From positions 35,234-99,233 of the forward strand of contig CAVRWX010000002.1 in NCBI GenBank assembly GCA_963725035.1: a stretch of 64,000 nt of DNA, read 5' to 3'. The notes under the pieces are model-generated. The model worked only from the letters and a program-made list of their open reading frames with translations, was not told where the DNA came from and searched no databases. Made by a program: the position numbers and the translations under genes. Below are positions 36,501-42,867 of the stretch, piece after piece. Origin of the DNA: JALZKA01 sp963725035 (GTDB lineage: Bacteria > Actinomycetota > Thermoleophilia > Solirubrobacterales > 70-9). Every line of letters starts with the position of its first letter. Positions within the stretch are counted from its first letter, which is position 1.

Positions 36501-37440
36501 CGGCGCTGAGGATCAGCTTTGCTCCGTCGGCGTCGACATCGGATGACACAAGTGCGATGCCCCATTCGCGGCATGCGGACGCCACGGCACCCACGACATG
36601 ATCGAGCGCTTCGGAAAGCGCTTCCGGGCCACTCCGGGCGATCAGCTCGTCGGAACCCCCCAGCTTCACGAAAGCGATCGCCACGGAGCGGTGCTCGCCG
36701 GCATCGGGCTGATGGCGATGGAGGTGGGGAGGGAGACCGGCGGTGGGGTCGGCATCTGACGGGACCGCGGGTGGGGGCACAGGGTTTGTCGGCGGACGGG
36801 CAATCAGGCGAGCACCTCTGTCCGCGCCCGCGTCGATCACGAACTCCGGGGGCAGATTTGCAAGCGCATTCGGGGATAGCAAGACCTCGCCCGCTTGGGC
36901 CTGACCCTCCCGCGTCACGACCTCGCTTGCAAGGGGACCGGCCACCATCAACTCTCGCGGCGCCCTCCCGGCGAGGAACAGGTGCGCGATCCCTGATGCC
37001 ACGCCGACCGACATGCTGAGCCTGCGCCGGGATGCGGCGATGCCCGGGATGCGGACGGCCCGCAGCGCATCCTGCATTCCGAGGGCGGCCGCTGCCCCGC
37101 GCGCCTCGTGGCGCATCCCCGTGAACATCGCGAGGACCGCATCGCCCCCGAATTTGAGGATCTCGCCTCCCTCGATTGAGACCGCCTCGTGCATGGCGGT
37201 GAAGACCGCGGTAATTGCGTCCGTCAGGGTCTCGGAGCCGATTCGCCCCTTGCGTGCCAGCCGCTCGCCCAGAGCGGTGAACCCCGATACATCGCCGAAC
37301 ACATATGTCGCCTCGACCTCGCGCCATGGACGCTCGGGCTCGGCATCGAGCCAATTCAGATGAGTCGGTGCCAGGTAACCGGCCAGGTCGAGCTCATCGC
37401 TCTTCCCCTCCGCCGCTGCGGGCGCCCGCATGCTCCCCAT
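33586..37440 (-). CDS. Tandem class III cyclase - AAA/NTPase - TPR protein (soluble adenylyl cyclase-like layout)
   Basis: About 1,284 residues. Cyclase domain 1 (about 40-220) has both metal-site Asp motifs, FGDVSGFTALGERLA and EILKFGGDAVLAMF, but lacks the later Asn/Arg motif. Domain 2 (about 260-430) lacks the first metal Asp yet keeps GDDVNLAARVMSRAERG. One composite active site can therefore be built from the two. Walker A follows (EVVGEPGVGKSHLTAE, about 466-478), then the ATPase module with ALVEDAHWLDRASAAL, and about 500 residues of TPR-like helices with LTNLGVTAYHEGRWTEAV. The layout matches human soluble adenylyl cyclase and many actinobacterial proteins. The start is uncertain (ATG 37440, 37431 or 37494). 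It is convergent with the giant secreted gene, with a 9-bp gap. Confidence 0.85.
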   Translation of the reverse strand: MGSMRAPAAAEGKSDELDLAGYLAPTHLNWLDAEPERPWREVEATYVFGDVSGFTALGERLARKGRIGSETLTDAITAVFTAMHEAVSIEGGEILKFGGDAVLAMFTGMRHEARGAAAALGMQDALRAVRIPGIAASRRRLSMSVGVASGIAHLFLAGRAPRELMVAGPLASEVVTREGQAQAGEVLLSPNALANLPPEFVIDAGADRGARLIARPPTNPVPPPAVPSDADPTAGLPPHLHRHQPDAGEHRSVAIAFVKLGGSDELIARSGPEALSEALDHVVGAVASACREWGIALVSSDVDADGAKLILSAGAPVASPDDDDRMLHALRDVVDIESPLAIRVGVNRGPVFTADIGPRARRVWSLLGDDVNLAARVMSRAERGTVLATPSVLRGVRDAFERTPIPPFEVKGKKAPVHAEVVGPARGRRQEDEEARGRLIGRKRELAALRSALEGARSGERQAIEVVGEPGVGKSHLTAEVRAEASDMTLLYVQGGPYAARTPYLAIRRALRTAVLPGLDENADAAAPLADRVNELDPGLERWLPLIGLPFGIEFEATEATRQLAPEFVPERMARAVGRLLDLALPPEALLALVEDAHWLDRASAALLSILFKRPPDADGARGRGFLALVTRRPGPSPFAELDLTTMELAPLGDAASRELLEPRSEEDAVFPAAVRERLVERARGNPLLLLELVAAARNGAALDELPESVEALMNARMDTLPRDERRVLREASIIGNEVQVSLLAEMAGREPGELEPTIERLRDFLVPVRPGTVRFSHALMHDAAYAALPFRLRRQLHARAGSALEHRGGEGLEGLLAIHYGAARRWAETWRYGRLAGERAMERAAPVEATGFLRSAVDAARWLRPRVPSDELARVTARLGEAAELAGSHEEARKAYARARALIRGDKVAEAELFLREGRLREGAGTLPQALRYYTRGIKALGGARSHDARVARARLVLARGATRLRGGHHRKALPHLEQAVREAEKANDQSTLGHAYYLLEWAHSDLGNPEAGRYRDLSLPIFEELGDFDKQGRVLTNLGVTAYHEGRWTEAVDLYGRATEAAERAGDAVGTAFNINNLAEIRLEQGRVDESERLLREALGTWRAAGFGAGVGTVLRNLGRVEMRRGKLDLAAELFQRGRETLTGIGAAGLVCELDAYEAKRLILAGDPEAAKRLAEEIQQRARKIAVIPALPAFLARVCGVASVLANRREAGVELLRDSVALARSAEAAYDEALGLDALATVLESQGGGESLRAEAEALFERLDVVAPPATGLSGIAGASGR

Positions 37441-37540
37441 AGACTCATGATGACCGATCGGAGCGCAGGTGCCGCTAGCCCCGGTCCCGATCATTCCCTA
37501 AGTGTCATTGGACAAGCGGAAACCTCTCCTGCCAGCGACC

Positions 37541-37583
37541 ATTTAGGAAACCGAAGGTCACAGGTTCGAATTCTGGCGAGGCA
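37541..37583 (+). repeat. tRNA 3'-half-like relic
   Basis: The plus strand contains CCGAAGGTCACAGG then TTCGAAT and TCTGGCGAGGCA, which reads as variable loop, T-arm and acceptor 3' strand of a tRNA. No matching 5' half precedes it, and one T-stem pair is broken. It lies in the opposite orientation to the tRNA-Ala repeats and derives from another tRNA. Possibly an old attachment-site remnant. Confidence 0.35.
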
Positions 37584-37600
37584 TTGACCGTAGTCCGAAC

Positions 37601-37936
37601 TTATCCCGCCTGAACCGGGGCCTCGTCGGCCTTGACCGTTTCGGATTGAGACACTTGCTCGACCGGGACGGCGAACGCGAACGTGCGCTCATCACCGTGC
37701 TCGAGGATCGATTCGATCGCGATCGATGCTTGGTCGTCGCCGGCGACACATTCGAGCCTGGACTTCGGCCGCGTGTGCTGCTCGATCTCCACGCCGCGGT
37801 ACCGGCCGGCGACCTCGGGCTCGGGAAACGAACCGCTGGCATCCAGAATCGACAGTGAGAGGAAGCCCAGCTTGAGCAGTTCCTCGCGGATCGGGTCGAC
37901 CCGATCACGTTCGACGTACGCCACAACCATCTTCAT
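37601..37936 (-). CDS. PII (GlnB)-like signalling protein, divergent
   Basis: 111 residues from ATG 37936, with GAGGAGG upstream. The fold pattern of a PII protein is visible: an opening strand and helix MKMVVAYVERDRVDPIREEL, a T-loop-like segment ending GRYRGVEIEQ with Tyr46 where PII is often modified, and the C-terminal strand TFAFAVPVEQVSQSE. The B-loop and trimer-contact signatures of canonical GlnB are weak, so nitrogen sensing should not be assumed; PII-like proteins also bind cyclic nucleotides, bicarbonate or metals. It lies next to a CNB protein gene (38,150) on the same strand, with tRNA-like debris on both sides. Confidence 0.65.
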   Translation of the reverse strand: MKMVVAYVERDRVDPIREELLKLGFLSLSILDASGSFPEPEVAGRYRGVEIEQHTRPKSRLECVAGDDQASIAIESILEHGDERTFAFAVPVEQVSQSETVKADEAPVQAG

Positions 37937-38149
37937 GTTTCGGTCCTCCTCGTCGGGTTTGGAAATGGCAGTTTGCATGCCTGCGGCGATCCGGCAGTTA
38001 GACGGGTGTCGAAAATTCTGCCCGCGCCGTTGGCCATGCGGTCCACCGGGCCAACGGGTTCGAGGATCTTCTCAGTCCGGAAACCGGGTTCGAATCCCAG
38101 TAATCCAAGCCCGACCTCGACACATGCCGGACTCGGTTTCGCGAGCGAG

Positions 38150-38596
38150 CTAGTGGTAAGGCTGCTTGCCCTCGGATTCGCGCAACCGCTCGGCGACCGC
38201 GGCGAGCACGTTCTTGGTGACGCTTGGAACGCTCGTCAGCAGGCTTGAGAACTCTCGCGAGTCCAGGACAACCAGGCGCATGTCCGTCTCGGCCGTGACC
38301 GTCGCCGCGCGCGGTGTGGAGTGGAGCAAGGCAAGCTCGCCGAAACACTCGCCGGGACCCATGATGTGGCTGCCCTTGCCGCGGATCGTGGCCTTGGCCC
38401 TTCCCTCCTCGATCACGAGACACTCCCGCCCTTGATCCCCCTGGCGCATCAGGACCTTTCCGGCCCGCACATCGATCTCAGTGGTGAGCCGGGCGATCTG
38501 CTGCAGGTCCCGCTTGCTGCAGTTGGAGAACAGCTGGAGCTGCGAAAGACGCTCGATCTTCGGATCGCGCGACCCCTTTCGCCCTGGTCGCTTCAT
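38150..38596 (-). CDS. Single-domain cyclic-nucleotide-binding protein
   Basis: About 148 residues from ATG 38596. It is almost entirely one CNB domain: KIERLSQLQLFSNCSKRDLQ, VLMRQGDQGRECLVIEEGRA and a canonical phosphate-binding cassette FGELALLHSTPRAATVTAE with Glu and Arg present. A short helix follows (NVLAAVAERLRESEG). There is no output domain, so it should act through a partner, perhaps the PII-like protein encoded 213 bp downstream on the same strand. The fourth CNB protein of the window. Confidence 0.82.
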   Translation of the reverse strand: MKRPGRKGSRDPKIERLSQLQLFSNCSKRDLQQIARLTTEIDVRAGKVLMRQGDQGRECLVIEEGRAKATIRGKGSHIMGPGECFGELALLHSTPRAATVTAETDMRLVVLDSREFSSLLTSVPSVTKNVLAAVAERLRESEGKQPYH

Positions 38597-38763
38597 CGGC
38601 GTGAGTATTCCATTTCCGAGCAACTGAGGCGCTCTGGCTCCACATGCTCCTGCGGCATCGCCTCTCATTCAGCCTGAGCACCTGGCACAGAACGCCTCTG
38701 GTGCCCAATGCCGATCGCCTCGAGAGGCCTGGTCCGAGCTGCCGCTCCGGATACCGTTGGCGC

Positions 38764-39267
38764 GTGGTCGACTACATGCCGTTGCTCCGCGAGCTGGCGC
38801 CGATCGAACCCCCGCTGTTCATCTTCGGCGGGATCGCCGAGGCGGTTCTGCTGGACCGCGCGTTGAGTCCCGCGCACGGCGACGTCGACGTCCTCATTCG
38901 GCGTGATGAGCTCGAGTCGCGGACCGCGCAACTGGCCGAGCACGGTTTCCACGACTTCGCGGTCTACTATGAGCCACGCCCGGGCATGCCGCTGGTGCTC
39001 GGAAGCTCTCGCGGCGATCTGGTCATCGAGCTCAATTTGCTGGACCACGACGCAAATGGAAGTCCCTTCTTTGCGGTCCGGACCGAGGACGGTCCTGTAC
39101 TTCGGCGAGAGTCGAATAACCGGACACACAGGGGCGTCAAACGACTCTCGGCGCATCGGAGGGTTAGGTGCTTTCCATGCAAAGCACCTAAAGTGGTCGG
39201 GCGGCTCAGGCTGCGAGTTCGCCAGCCGCGGGGACCACGACCCGCGGCCCTGCGCCGGCGCTGGTGA
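38764..39267 (+). pseudogene. Nucleotidyltransferase-fold protein, C-terminus replaced by repeat sequence
   Basis: From GTG 38764 the first 115 residues read as a nucleotidyltransferase-fold protein: LFIFGGIAEAVLLDRALS and HGDVDVLIRRDELESRTAQL, the GG and DxD-like pair, then LVLGSSRGDLVIELNLLDHD. After about 39,120 the sense is lost; the frame runs through the palindrome at 39165-39190 and stops at 39267 with an Arg-rich tail. The normal C-terminus is therefore missing, cut at or just before the palindromic repeat. Such proteins resemble MNT/AbiEii-type or aminoglycoside nucleotidyltransferases; no partner gene is adjacent. Confidence 0.5.
39165..39190. repeat. Palindrome family B, best copy
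   Basis: Perfect 10-bp arms TAGGTGCTTT (39165-39174) and AAAGCACCTA (39181-39190) around a 6-bp loop. Type copy of a family of which about ten members occur in the window, mostly between short genes at 39-43 kb. Confidence 0.8.
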
Positions 39268-39550
39268 CGATTAAGAACGCGCCTTGCGCGCCCATCGCGA
39301 GCGCCGCGCTCAACCGATACGCAGGGCGGAGGGTCCGGTTCAGAACGCTCTCGAGCTCGTCGATGCAGGCGTCAATCCCGTACGAGCTCGCGGCTGACCC
39401 CGAGATTTGGACCTCGATGTCGCCACCGTCTGCGGCTGTGCCGTCTTCGATGACGGCGTGGAGGATCACGTTGTCGCCTCGGTTGCCAACGATCTCCGCG
39501 GTGACGGTGATATCGAGCGGATCCGGCTCAGCGCTGAATGCATCATCCAC
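39206..39550 (-). CDS. Hypothetical small acidic protein
   Basis: 114 residues from ATG 39550, acidic and soluble: PLDITVTAEIVGNRGDNVIL, HAVIEDGTAADGGDIEVQIS, then an Ala-rich end. Codon use is normal for the window and the reading is more protein-like than its antisense frame. I do not recognise a family. It lies alone between palindrome B (39165) and the tRNA-Ala repeat copy 3, which fits the one-gene-per-interval pattern of this stretch. Confidence 0.5.
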   Translation of the reverse strand: MDDAFSAEPDPLDITVTAEIVGNRGDNVILHAVIEDGTAADGGDIEVQISGSAASSYGIDACIDELESVLNRTLRPAYRLSAALAMGAQGAFLIVTSAGAGPRVVVPAAGELAA

Positions 39551-39712
39551 GATGAATTCAAGGTACGCCAGCCGTCGGAAAGAATCCGCGGGGCGCCTGA
39601 GCTAGTCGACGAATGGGCACCAACGGGCACCAGCGGCCTCCGAGCGACGCGAGCTGCTTGTGAGGGAAAGGGGAGGAATGGCCCACCCTGCTGCGGAGCG
39701 GGAAACTAGAAG

Positions 39713-39860
39713 TGGAGCTAGGCGGGCTCGAACCGCCGACCTCCTGATTGCGAAGCGGGGCGCTCTCAGGCACGAATAGGCGTCGATTGCTGGATCCGAT
39801 GTCTGCCGATGTGCGCGGATGTATGCGGATTTGGGCACCAGAAGTGGTTTGGTGCCCAAT
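39713..39860 (-). repeat. tRNA-Ala 3'-half repeat, copy 3 (full length)
   Basis: 42 bp identical to the 3' half of tRNA-Ala(CGC), about 50 bp of arm, decamers carrying CGAT/CGGAT at 10-bp steps, then the hairpin arms TTGGGCACCA (39831-39840) and TGGTGCCCAA (39850-39859). 148 bp. Confidence 0.88.
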
Positions 39861-39892
39861 CGCCACACCGGGCACTGACGTCCGTCGCGGCT

Positions 39893-39917
39893 TAAGCACT
39901 TCTCGTCCAAAGCGCTA
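39893..39917. repeat. Palindrome family B copy
   Basis: TAAGCACTTCTCGTCC followed by AAAGCGCTA; the right arm and the TCGTCC loop match the family, while the left arm carries changes. Lies between repeat copy 3 and the secreted-protein gene. Confidence 0.55.
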
Positions 39918-40040
39918 GTTCTGCCTGCCCCGCCGAACCCGAACGACCAGAGCAATCACGAGGCTTCCCGATCGCAATCGACTCTGGAGCGACGGGAGCG
40001 CCGGGTATCAGTCCCGGGCACCAAGGGACGATGGTCGTGG

Positions 40041-40901
40041 CTACTTCTTCACAAGCTTGAGTCTCGTCCGCTCGCTTGCCGGGTCGCCACCATCGGGCGA
40101 GAAGGTGACCTTGACCGCCACCATCGTCGTCCCCTCCTGGTCGAGCCTCTTGCGCGCCTCGCCCCTCGGTCTTACGGGCAGAGTCACGGTGCCCGCGGAC
40201 TCGGCACGCTCGTTCGCGCCTCTCACGTTCTTGTTCCCGACCAGCTCTACTCCGCCCGCGCCCGGAATGTTGACATTCAGCTTGGCGGTCCCCGCGCGCT
40301 TGTTCTTCGTCACCTTGCCGAGGCTGAAGTCGTTCGAGGGCGGCGCGACGTAGGTCTTGAACTCGAAGTCGGCCATGGTGTTGCCTTCGAACCAGGGGCC
40401 TGTCCCAGGGGGCCCGTTTGGAGTGGAATAGAGCCTCCCGCCCTCGTAGGCCGATGCGGTCTCGGTCTTTCCCGCGTACCAGAACCAGCCGGAACTGTCG
40501 TTGAGCGCCACGATCGAGTACTGCGTGCCCGCGGTGACCGAAGCGGGAGAGGCGAAGGTGATCGGGACGAACGACTCGCTGCTCGTTACCGCCGATGTCG
40601 GGACAGACGCGCTTGCGAGGACCGTACCGCCGGGAGCCGTCGCGGATCCGTCGCGGATCTGGACTGTCAGCGGAGTGGTCACGCTCATTCCGCTGAGAGC
40701 CAGATCGATCTGATCCAGCTGCCCGGTGAGGCCAGCGGTGAAGGTCTGCGCCTTGGAGGTGGTGCTGGCAACCTGGAGGCCGCCGAAGTTACTGAGTGTC
40801 TGCTGCTGGTCCAGAGTCCCGGCAGATGCGCCGGCCGCCGGCATCAGAGCCCCGGCCGCCGCTATCGCCGTGATCAGAAACGTCCTACTTCCCGTGGCCA
40901 T
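40041..40901 (-). CDS. Secreted protein, choice-of-anchor-like beta domain
   Basis: 286 residues from ATG 40901, with AGGAGG seven bases upstream. A signal peptide (TFLITAIAAAGALMPAAGAS) is followed by LDQQQTLSNFGGLQVAST and KAQTFTAGLTGQLDQIDLAL, the pattern of choice-of-anchor-type jelly-roll domains found in surface proteins, and then a C-terminal beta domain (NDFSLGKVTKNKRAGTAKLN, FSPDGGDPASERTRLKL) common in actinobacterial surface proteins. No membrane anchor is seen, so it is probably released or held by other wall components. Sole gene between two palindrome B copies. Confidence 0.72.
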   Translation of the reverse strand: MATGSRTFLITAIAAAGALMPAAGASAGTLDQQQTLSNFGGLQVASTTSKAQTFTAGLTGQLDQIDLALSGMSVTTPLTVQIRDGSATAPGGTVLASASVPTSAVTSSESFVPITFASPASVTAGTQYSIVALNDSSGWFWYAGKTETASAYEGGRLYSTPNGPPGTGPWFEGNTMADFEFKTYVAPPSNDFSLGKVTKNKRAGTAKLNVNIPGAGGVELVGNKNVRGANERAESAGTVTLPVRPRGEARKRLDQEGTTMVAVKVTFSPDGGDPASERTRLKLVKK

Positions 40902-40992
40902 CCGGTCCCTCCTGGATCGAGTTCTAAAGCCCTGCTGTCCGGAGAGCCCGCGCCCTCCGCGTGTTAAGTATGCATCCCCTGCGAAGCGACTC

Positions 40993-41019
40993 GGGTGCTT
41001 TTCGTCCAAAGCGGCTACC
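40993..41019. repeat. Palindrome family B copy overlapping a stop codon
   Basis: GGGTGCTTTTCGTCC followed by AAAGCGGCTACC. It contains the stop codon (41015-41017) of the small membrane-protein gene that ends here on the minus strand. Confidence 0.6.
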
Positions 41020-41245
41020 TGCCGCGAATCGCGCGACCAATGAAGTAGATCCCCAGCACGATCAAGAGAGCGGCCAACCCGAACCCTGGCAAGGCGCTTT
41101 CGTCGTCAGGCCCTTCCGCGATGGCAACGAAGGTCATCAGGCCAACGAGGAGCCCGCCCAAGACGAACGGTGTCGCGTATAGGAGATCCAGGAGAGCGTC
41201 TCCTATGCGGCCGGTGCCCGTCTCGCTCTCGAATCGTCTACGCAT
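41015..41245 (-). CDS. Small two-helix membrane protein, unknown function
   Basis: 76 residues from ATG 41245. Two hydrophobic helices, ATPFVLGGLLVGLMTFVAIA and GFGLAALLIVLGIYFIGRAI, are joined by the acidic loop EGPDDESALP. The N-terminus is charged (MRRRFESETGTGRIGD). No family recognised. Its TAG stop lies inside a palindrome B copy, and another copy lies 33 bp upstream of its start, so this gene fills one interval of the palindrome series. Confidence 0.65.
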   Translation of the reverse strand: MRRRFESETGTGRIGDALLDLLYATPFVLGGLLVGLMTFVAIAEGPDDESALPGFGLAALLIVLGIYFIGRAIRGR

Positions 41246-41277
41246 GGTCTCAGCATCGGATCAGCTTCTTCCGCGCT

Positions 41278-41302
41278 TGATGCTTCTCGTCCAAAGCACC
41301 TA
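41278..41302. repeat. Palindrome family B copy
   Basis: TGATGCTTCTCGTCC followed by AAAGCACCTAC. The right arm is perfect, the left arm partly changed. It separates the small membrane-protein gene from the SRPBCC gene. Confidence 0.6.
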
Positions 41303-41325
41303 CTCCCGGGTATAGCATCGGCGCG

Positions 41326-41796
41326 ATGCCAAGAGTGCACGTCGTTGATGAGACCACGGTGTCGCCCGAGCGAGTGCTAGAGGCGGCGCGCGACTTCTCC
41401 GAGCGCCGTGCCGAGCTCTGGCCCGACGTGCACGTAGAGCATCTCGAGGTCCACGAGCAGGGCTCGACGTTCGCGGAGGTGACCGAGGGCAATCCGTGGC
41501 CGATCGGATACGTATGGGAGCGCTTGCGGTACGACTGGTCTGAGCCTGGCGCGCTCCGGGGGACTGTCACTGACTCAAACATCTTCAAGGCAGGCAGCAC
41601 CTGGGAGCTAACCGCGACGTCGGAAAACGGCGGCAGCCGCGTCGAGATTGACGCGGATCGACACCTGCGGGGCATCAAGGGAAATGTGCTCTGGCCCTTC
41701 TTCCCGCTCGGATTGGCAAGGCGGTCGGTCGCAGATCACCTGCGCCACTTCCTGTCTACGCTCGAAGCGGAGCAAGCTCCCCGGCTCTCGGAATAG
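41326..41796 (+). CDS. SRPBCC family (polyketide cyclase/START-like) protein
   Basis: 156 residues from ATG 41326. The opening HVVDETTVSPERVLEAARDF and the middle NIFKAGSTWELTATSENGGS with RVEIDADRHLRGIKGNVLW follow the helix-grip SRPBCC pattern of small lipophilic-ligand binding proteins. The last segment SVADHLRHFLSTLEAE is the long C-terminal helix that closes the pocket. Ligand unknown. The TAG stop (41794-41796) is the first three bases of a palindrome B copy. Confidence 0.75.
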   Translation: MPRVHVVDETTVSPERVLEAARDFSERRAELWPDVHVEHLEVHEQGSTFAEVTEGNPWPIGYVWERLRYDWSEPGALRGTVTDSNIFKAGSTWELTATSENGGSRVEIDADRHLRGIKGNVLWPFFPLGLARRSVADHLRHFLSTLEAEQAPRLSE

Positions 41797-41818
41797 GTGC
41801 CTATCGTCCAAAGCACCA
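41794..41818. repeat. Palindrome family B copy overlapping a stop codon
   Basis: TAGGTGCCTATCGTCC followed by AAAGCACCA: a 5-bp perfect core (GGTGC/GCACC) with the family TCGTCC loop. Provides the stop codon of the SRPBCC gene. Confidence 0.65.
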
Positions 41819-41826
41819 CTTCTTGA

Positions 41827-42225
41827 CTACTCCCGCCCGGCGGCTTCGAGGGCCGTTTCCCTCGTCCAGTACGCCTGCCAGAGCACGACCCTGCCTTCCC
41901 GCAGCGTGAAGATCGTGCCAGCGGGTTGAGCGACCTCGATCCCGTCCCTTCCTCGGAAGCGCTCGACGCTGAGAAGGAGAACCTGATCCGCGCCCAGTGC
42001 TCGAATCTCCTCCGGGTCCGAGCGGTGCTGCTCCCAGGCTGCGTCGAAGTCCGCGAAGAACTCCACCGCCGCCTCCCGGCCGCGCGCGACTCGCGCCCCC
42101 GGTTGCTCCGGTGGTTCATGAAACTCGACCTCGTCGGCGAGGTACTCCGCCCCTGCGGCTTCGATCCCCTGCTCGTTGAACCGCCGGACAAGCCGCTCGA
42201 CGATCTCCACATTCTCCTGCGACAT
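41827..42225 (-). CDS. SnoaL/NTF2-like protein, paralogue 1
   Basis: 132 residues from ATG 42225 (MSQENVEIVERLVRRFNEQG). The NTF2-like cone fold is suggested by the N-terminal helices, DEVEFHEPPEQPGARVARGR, FFADFDAAWEQHRSDPEEIR and the closing strands GTIFTLREGRVVLWQAYW. The group includes polyketide cyclases, isomerases and many proteins of unknown role; nothing here fixes the substrate. It shares 27 identical bases across its start with the next gene (42,284-42,682), so the pair arose by duplication with their translation signals. Bounded by palindrome B copies. Confidence 0.8.
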   Translation of the reverse strand: MSQENVEIVERLVRRFNEQGIEAAGAEYLADEVEFHEPPEQPGARVARGREAAVEFFADFDAAWEQHRSDPEEIRALGADQVLLLSVERFRGRDGIEVAQPAGTIFTLREGRVVLWQAYWTRETALEAAGRE

Positions 42226-42265
42226 CGCCCCCGCAGTATCTCGCTCTGGCCGTGGCCTAGCTGAA

Positions 42266-42290
42266 TAGGTGCTGTCTAGTTCCCTACTCC
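42266..42290. repeat. Palindrome family B copy, degenerate
   Basis: TAGGTGCTGTCTAG then TTCCCTACTCC: only the left arm is well kept. It contains the stop codon (42284-42286) of SnoaL paralogue 2 and separates the two SnoaL genes. Confidence 0.4.
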
Positions 42291-42682
42291 CGCAGCCCGG
42301 CGGCTTCGAGGGCCTCGTCCACATCCGTGTACGTTCGGACTTTCGAGACCAGGTCGCCTTTGAACTCGAAAAGCATCCCCAGCCTCGCCCTGACCTCCGC
42401 ACCGGTTCTACGCGCACGTGCCGACAGCATCCCGACCGCTACCACCCGCTCGCCCCCGTCACGAAACGCCTCGGCGTCAAATTGAATCCCCTCCCAGCTC
42501 TCGTCGTTGTCGGCCGCGAAGGCTGCAGCCGCCCCGGGCCCTCGATAGACCGTGTCCTCAAGCGCAGCTCGCAAGGGCACGATCTCAACGTCATCCGTCA
42601 CGTGGGCCTGCAGGGCGTCGACGTCGCTCGCGTTGAACCACTCGACCATCCTGTGCGTTAGCTCCACGTTCTCCTGCGACAT
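42284..42682 (-). CDS. SnoaL/NTF2-like protein, paralogue 2
   Basis: 132 residues from ATG 42682 (MSQENVELTHRMVEWFNASD). NTF2-like blocks are TDDVEIVPLRAALEDTVYRG, PGAAAAFAADNDESWEGI and FEFKGDLVSKVRTYTDVDEA. It is the same length as its neighbour and has the same first five residues and the same 15 bp in front of the ATG, but has diverged through most of the chain, so the duplication is not recent. Function unknown. Confidence 0.8.
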   Translation of the reverse strand: MSQENVELTHRMVEWFNASDVDALQAHVTDDVEIVPLRAALEDTVYRGPGAAAAFAADNDESWEGIQFDAEAFRDGGERVVAVGMLSARARRTGAEVRARLGMLFEFKGDLVSKVRTYTDVDEALEAAGLRE

Positions 42683-42735
42683 CGCCCCCGCAGTATCGCG
42701 GGCTGCAGAGTGCTGCCTTCCACATAAAGCAGAAG

Positions 42736-42758
42736 TAGGTGCTCTTCGTCCAAAGCGC
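42736..42758. repeat. Palindrome family B copy
   Basis: TAGGTGCTCTTCGTCC followed by AAAGCGC. Left arm and loop match the family; the right arm is short. It lies between SnoaL paralogue 2 and the lipoprotein gene. Confidence 0.6.
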
Positions 42759-42867
42759 AACGAAAGACCGCCCGCGGCCGCCCCTCCCATTGTGTTCGCT
42801 CGGGCTTCCGCTCTATCGTTCTACGCTGCCAACCGGGCGGTGCACCACATACAGGAGGGAAAACACG

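Noticed and set aside
38079..38108. Another tRNA 3' fragment (GGGTTCGAATCCC)
   Set aside because: The T-loop core is present, but the stem has a mismatch and no acceptor or anticodon partner can be drawn; too weak to list as a feature.
39165..42758. Palindrome B copies as integron attC sites
   Set aside because: The core GTTRRRY/RYYYAAC is not found, the palindromes are only about 26 bp, and no IntI gene is in the window. Kept as an unexplained repeat family.
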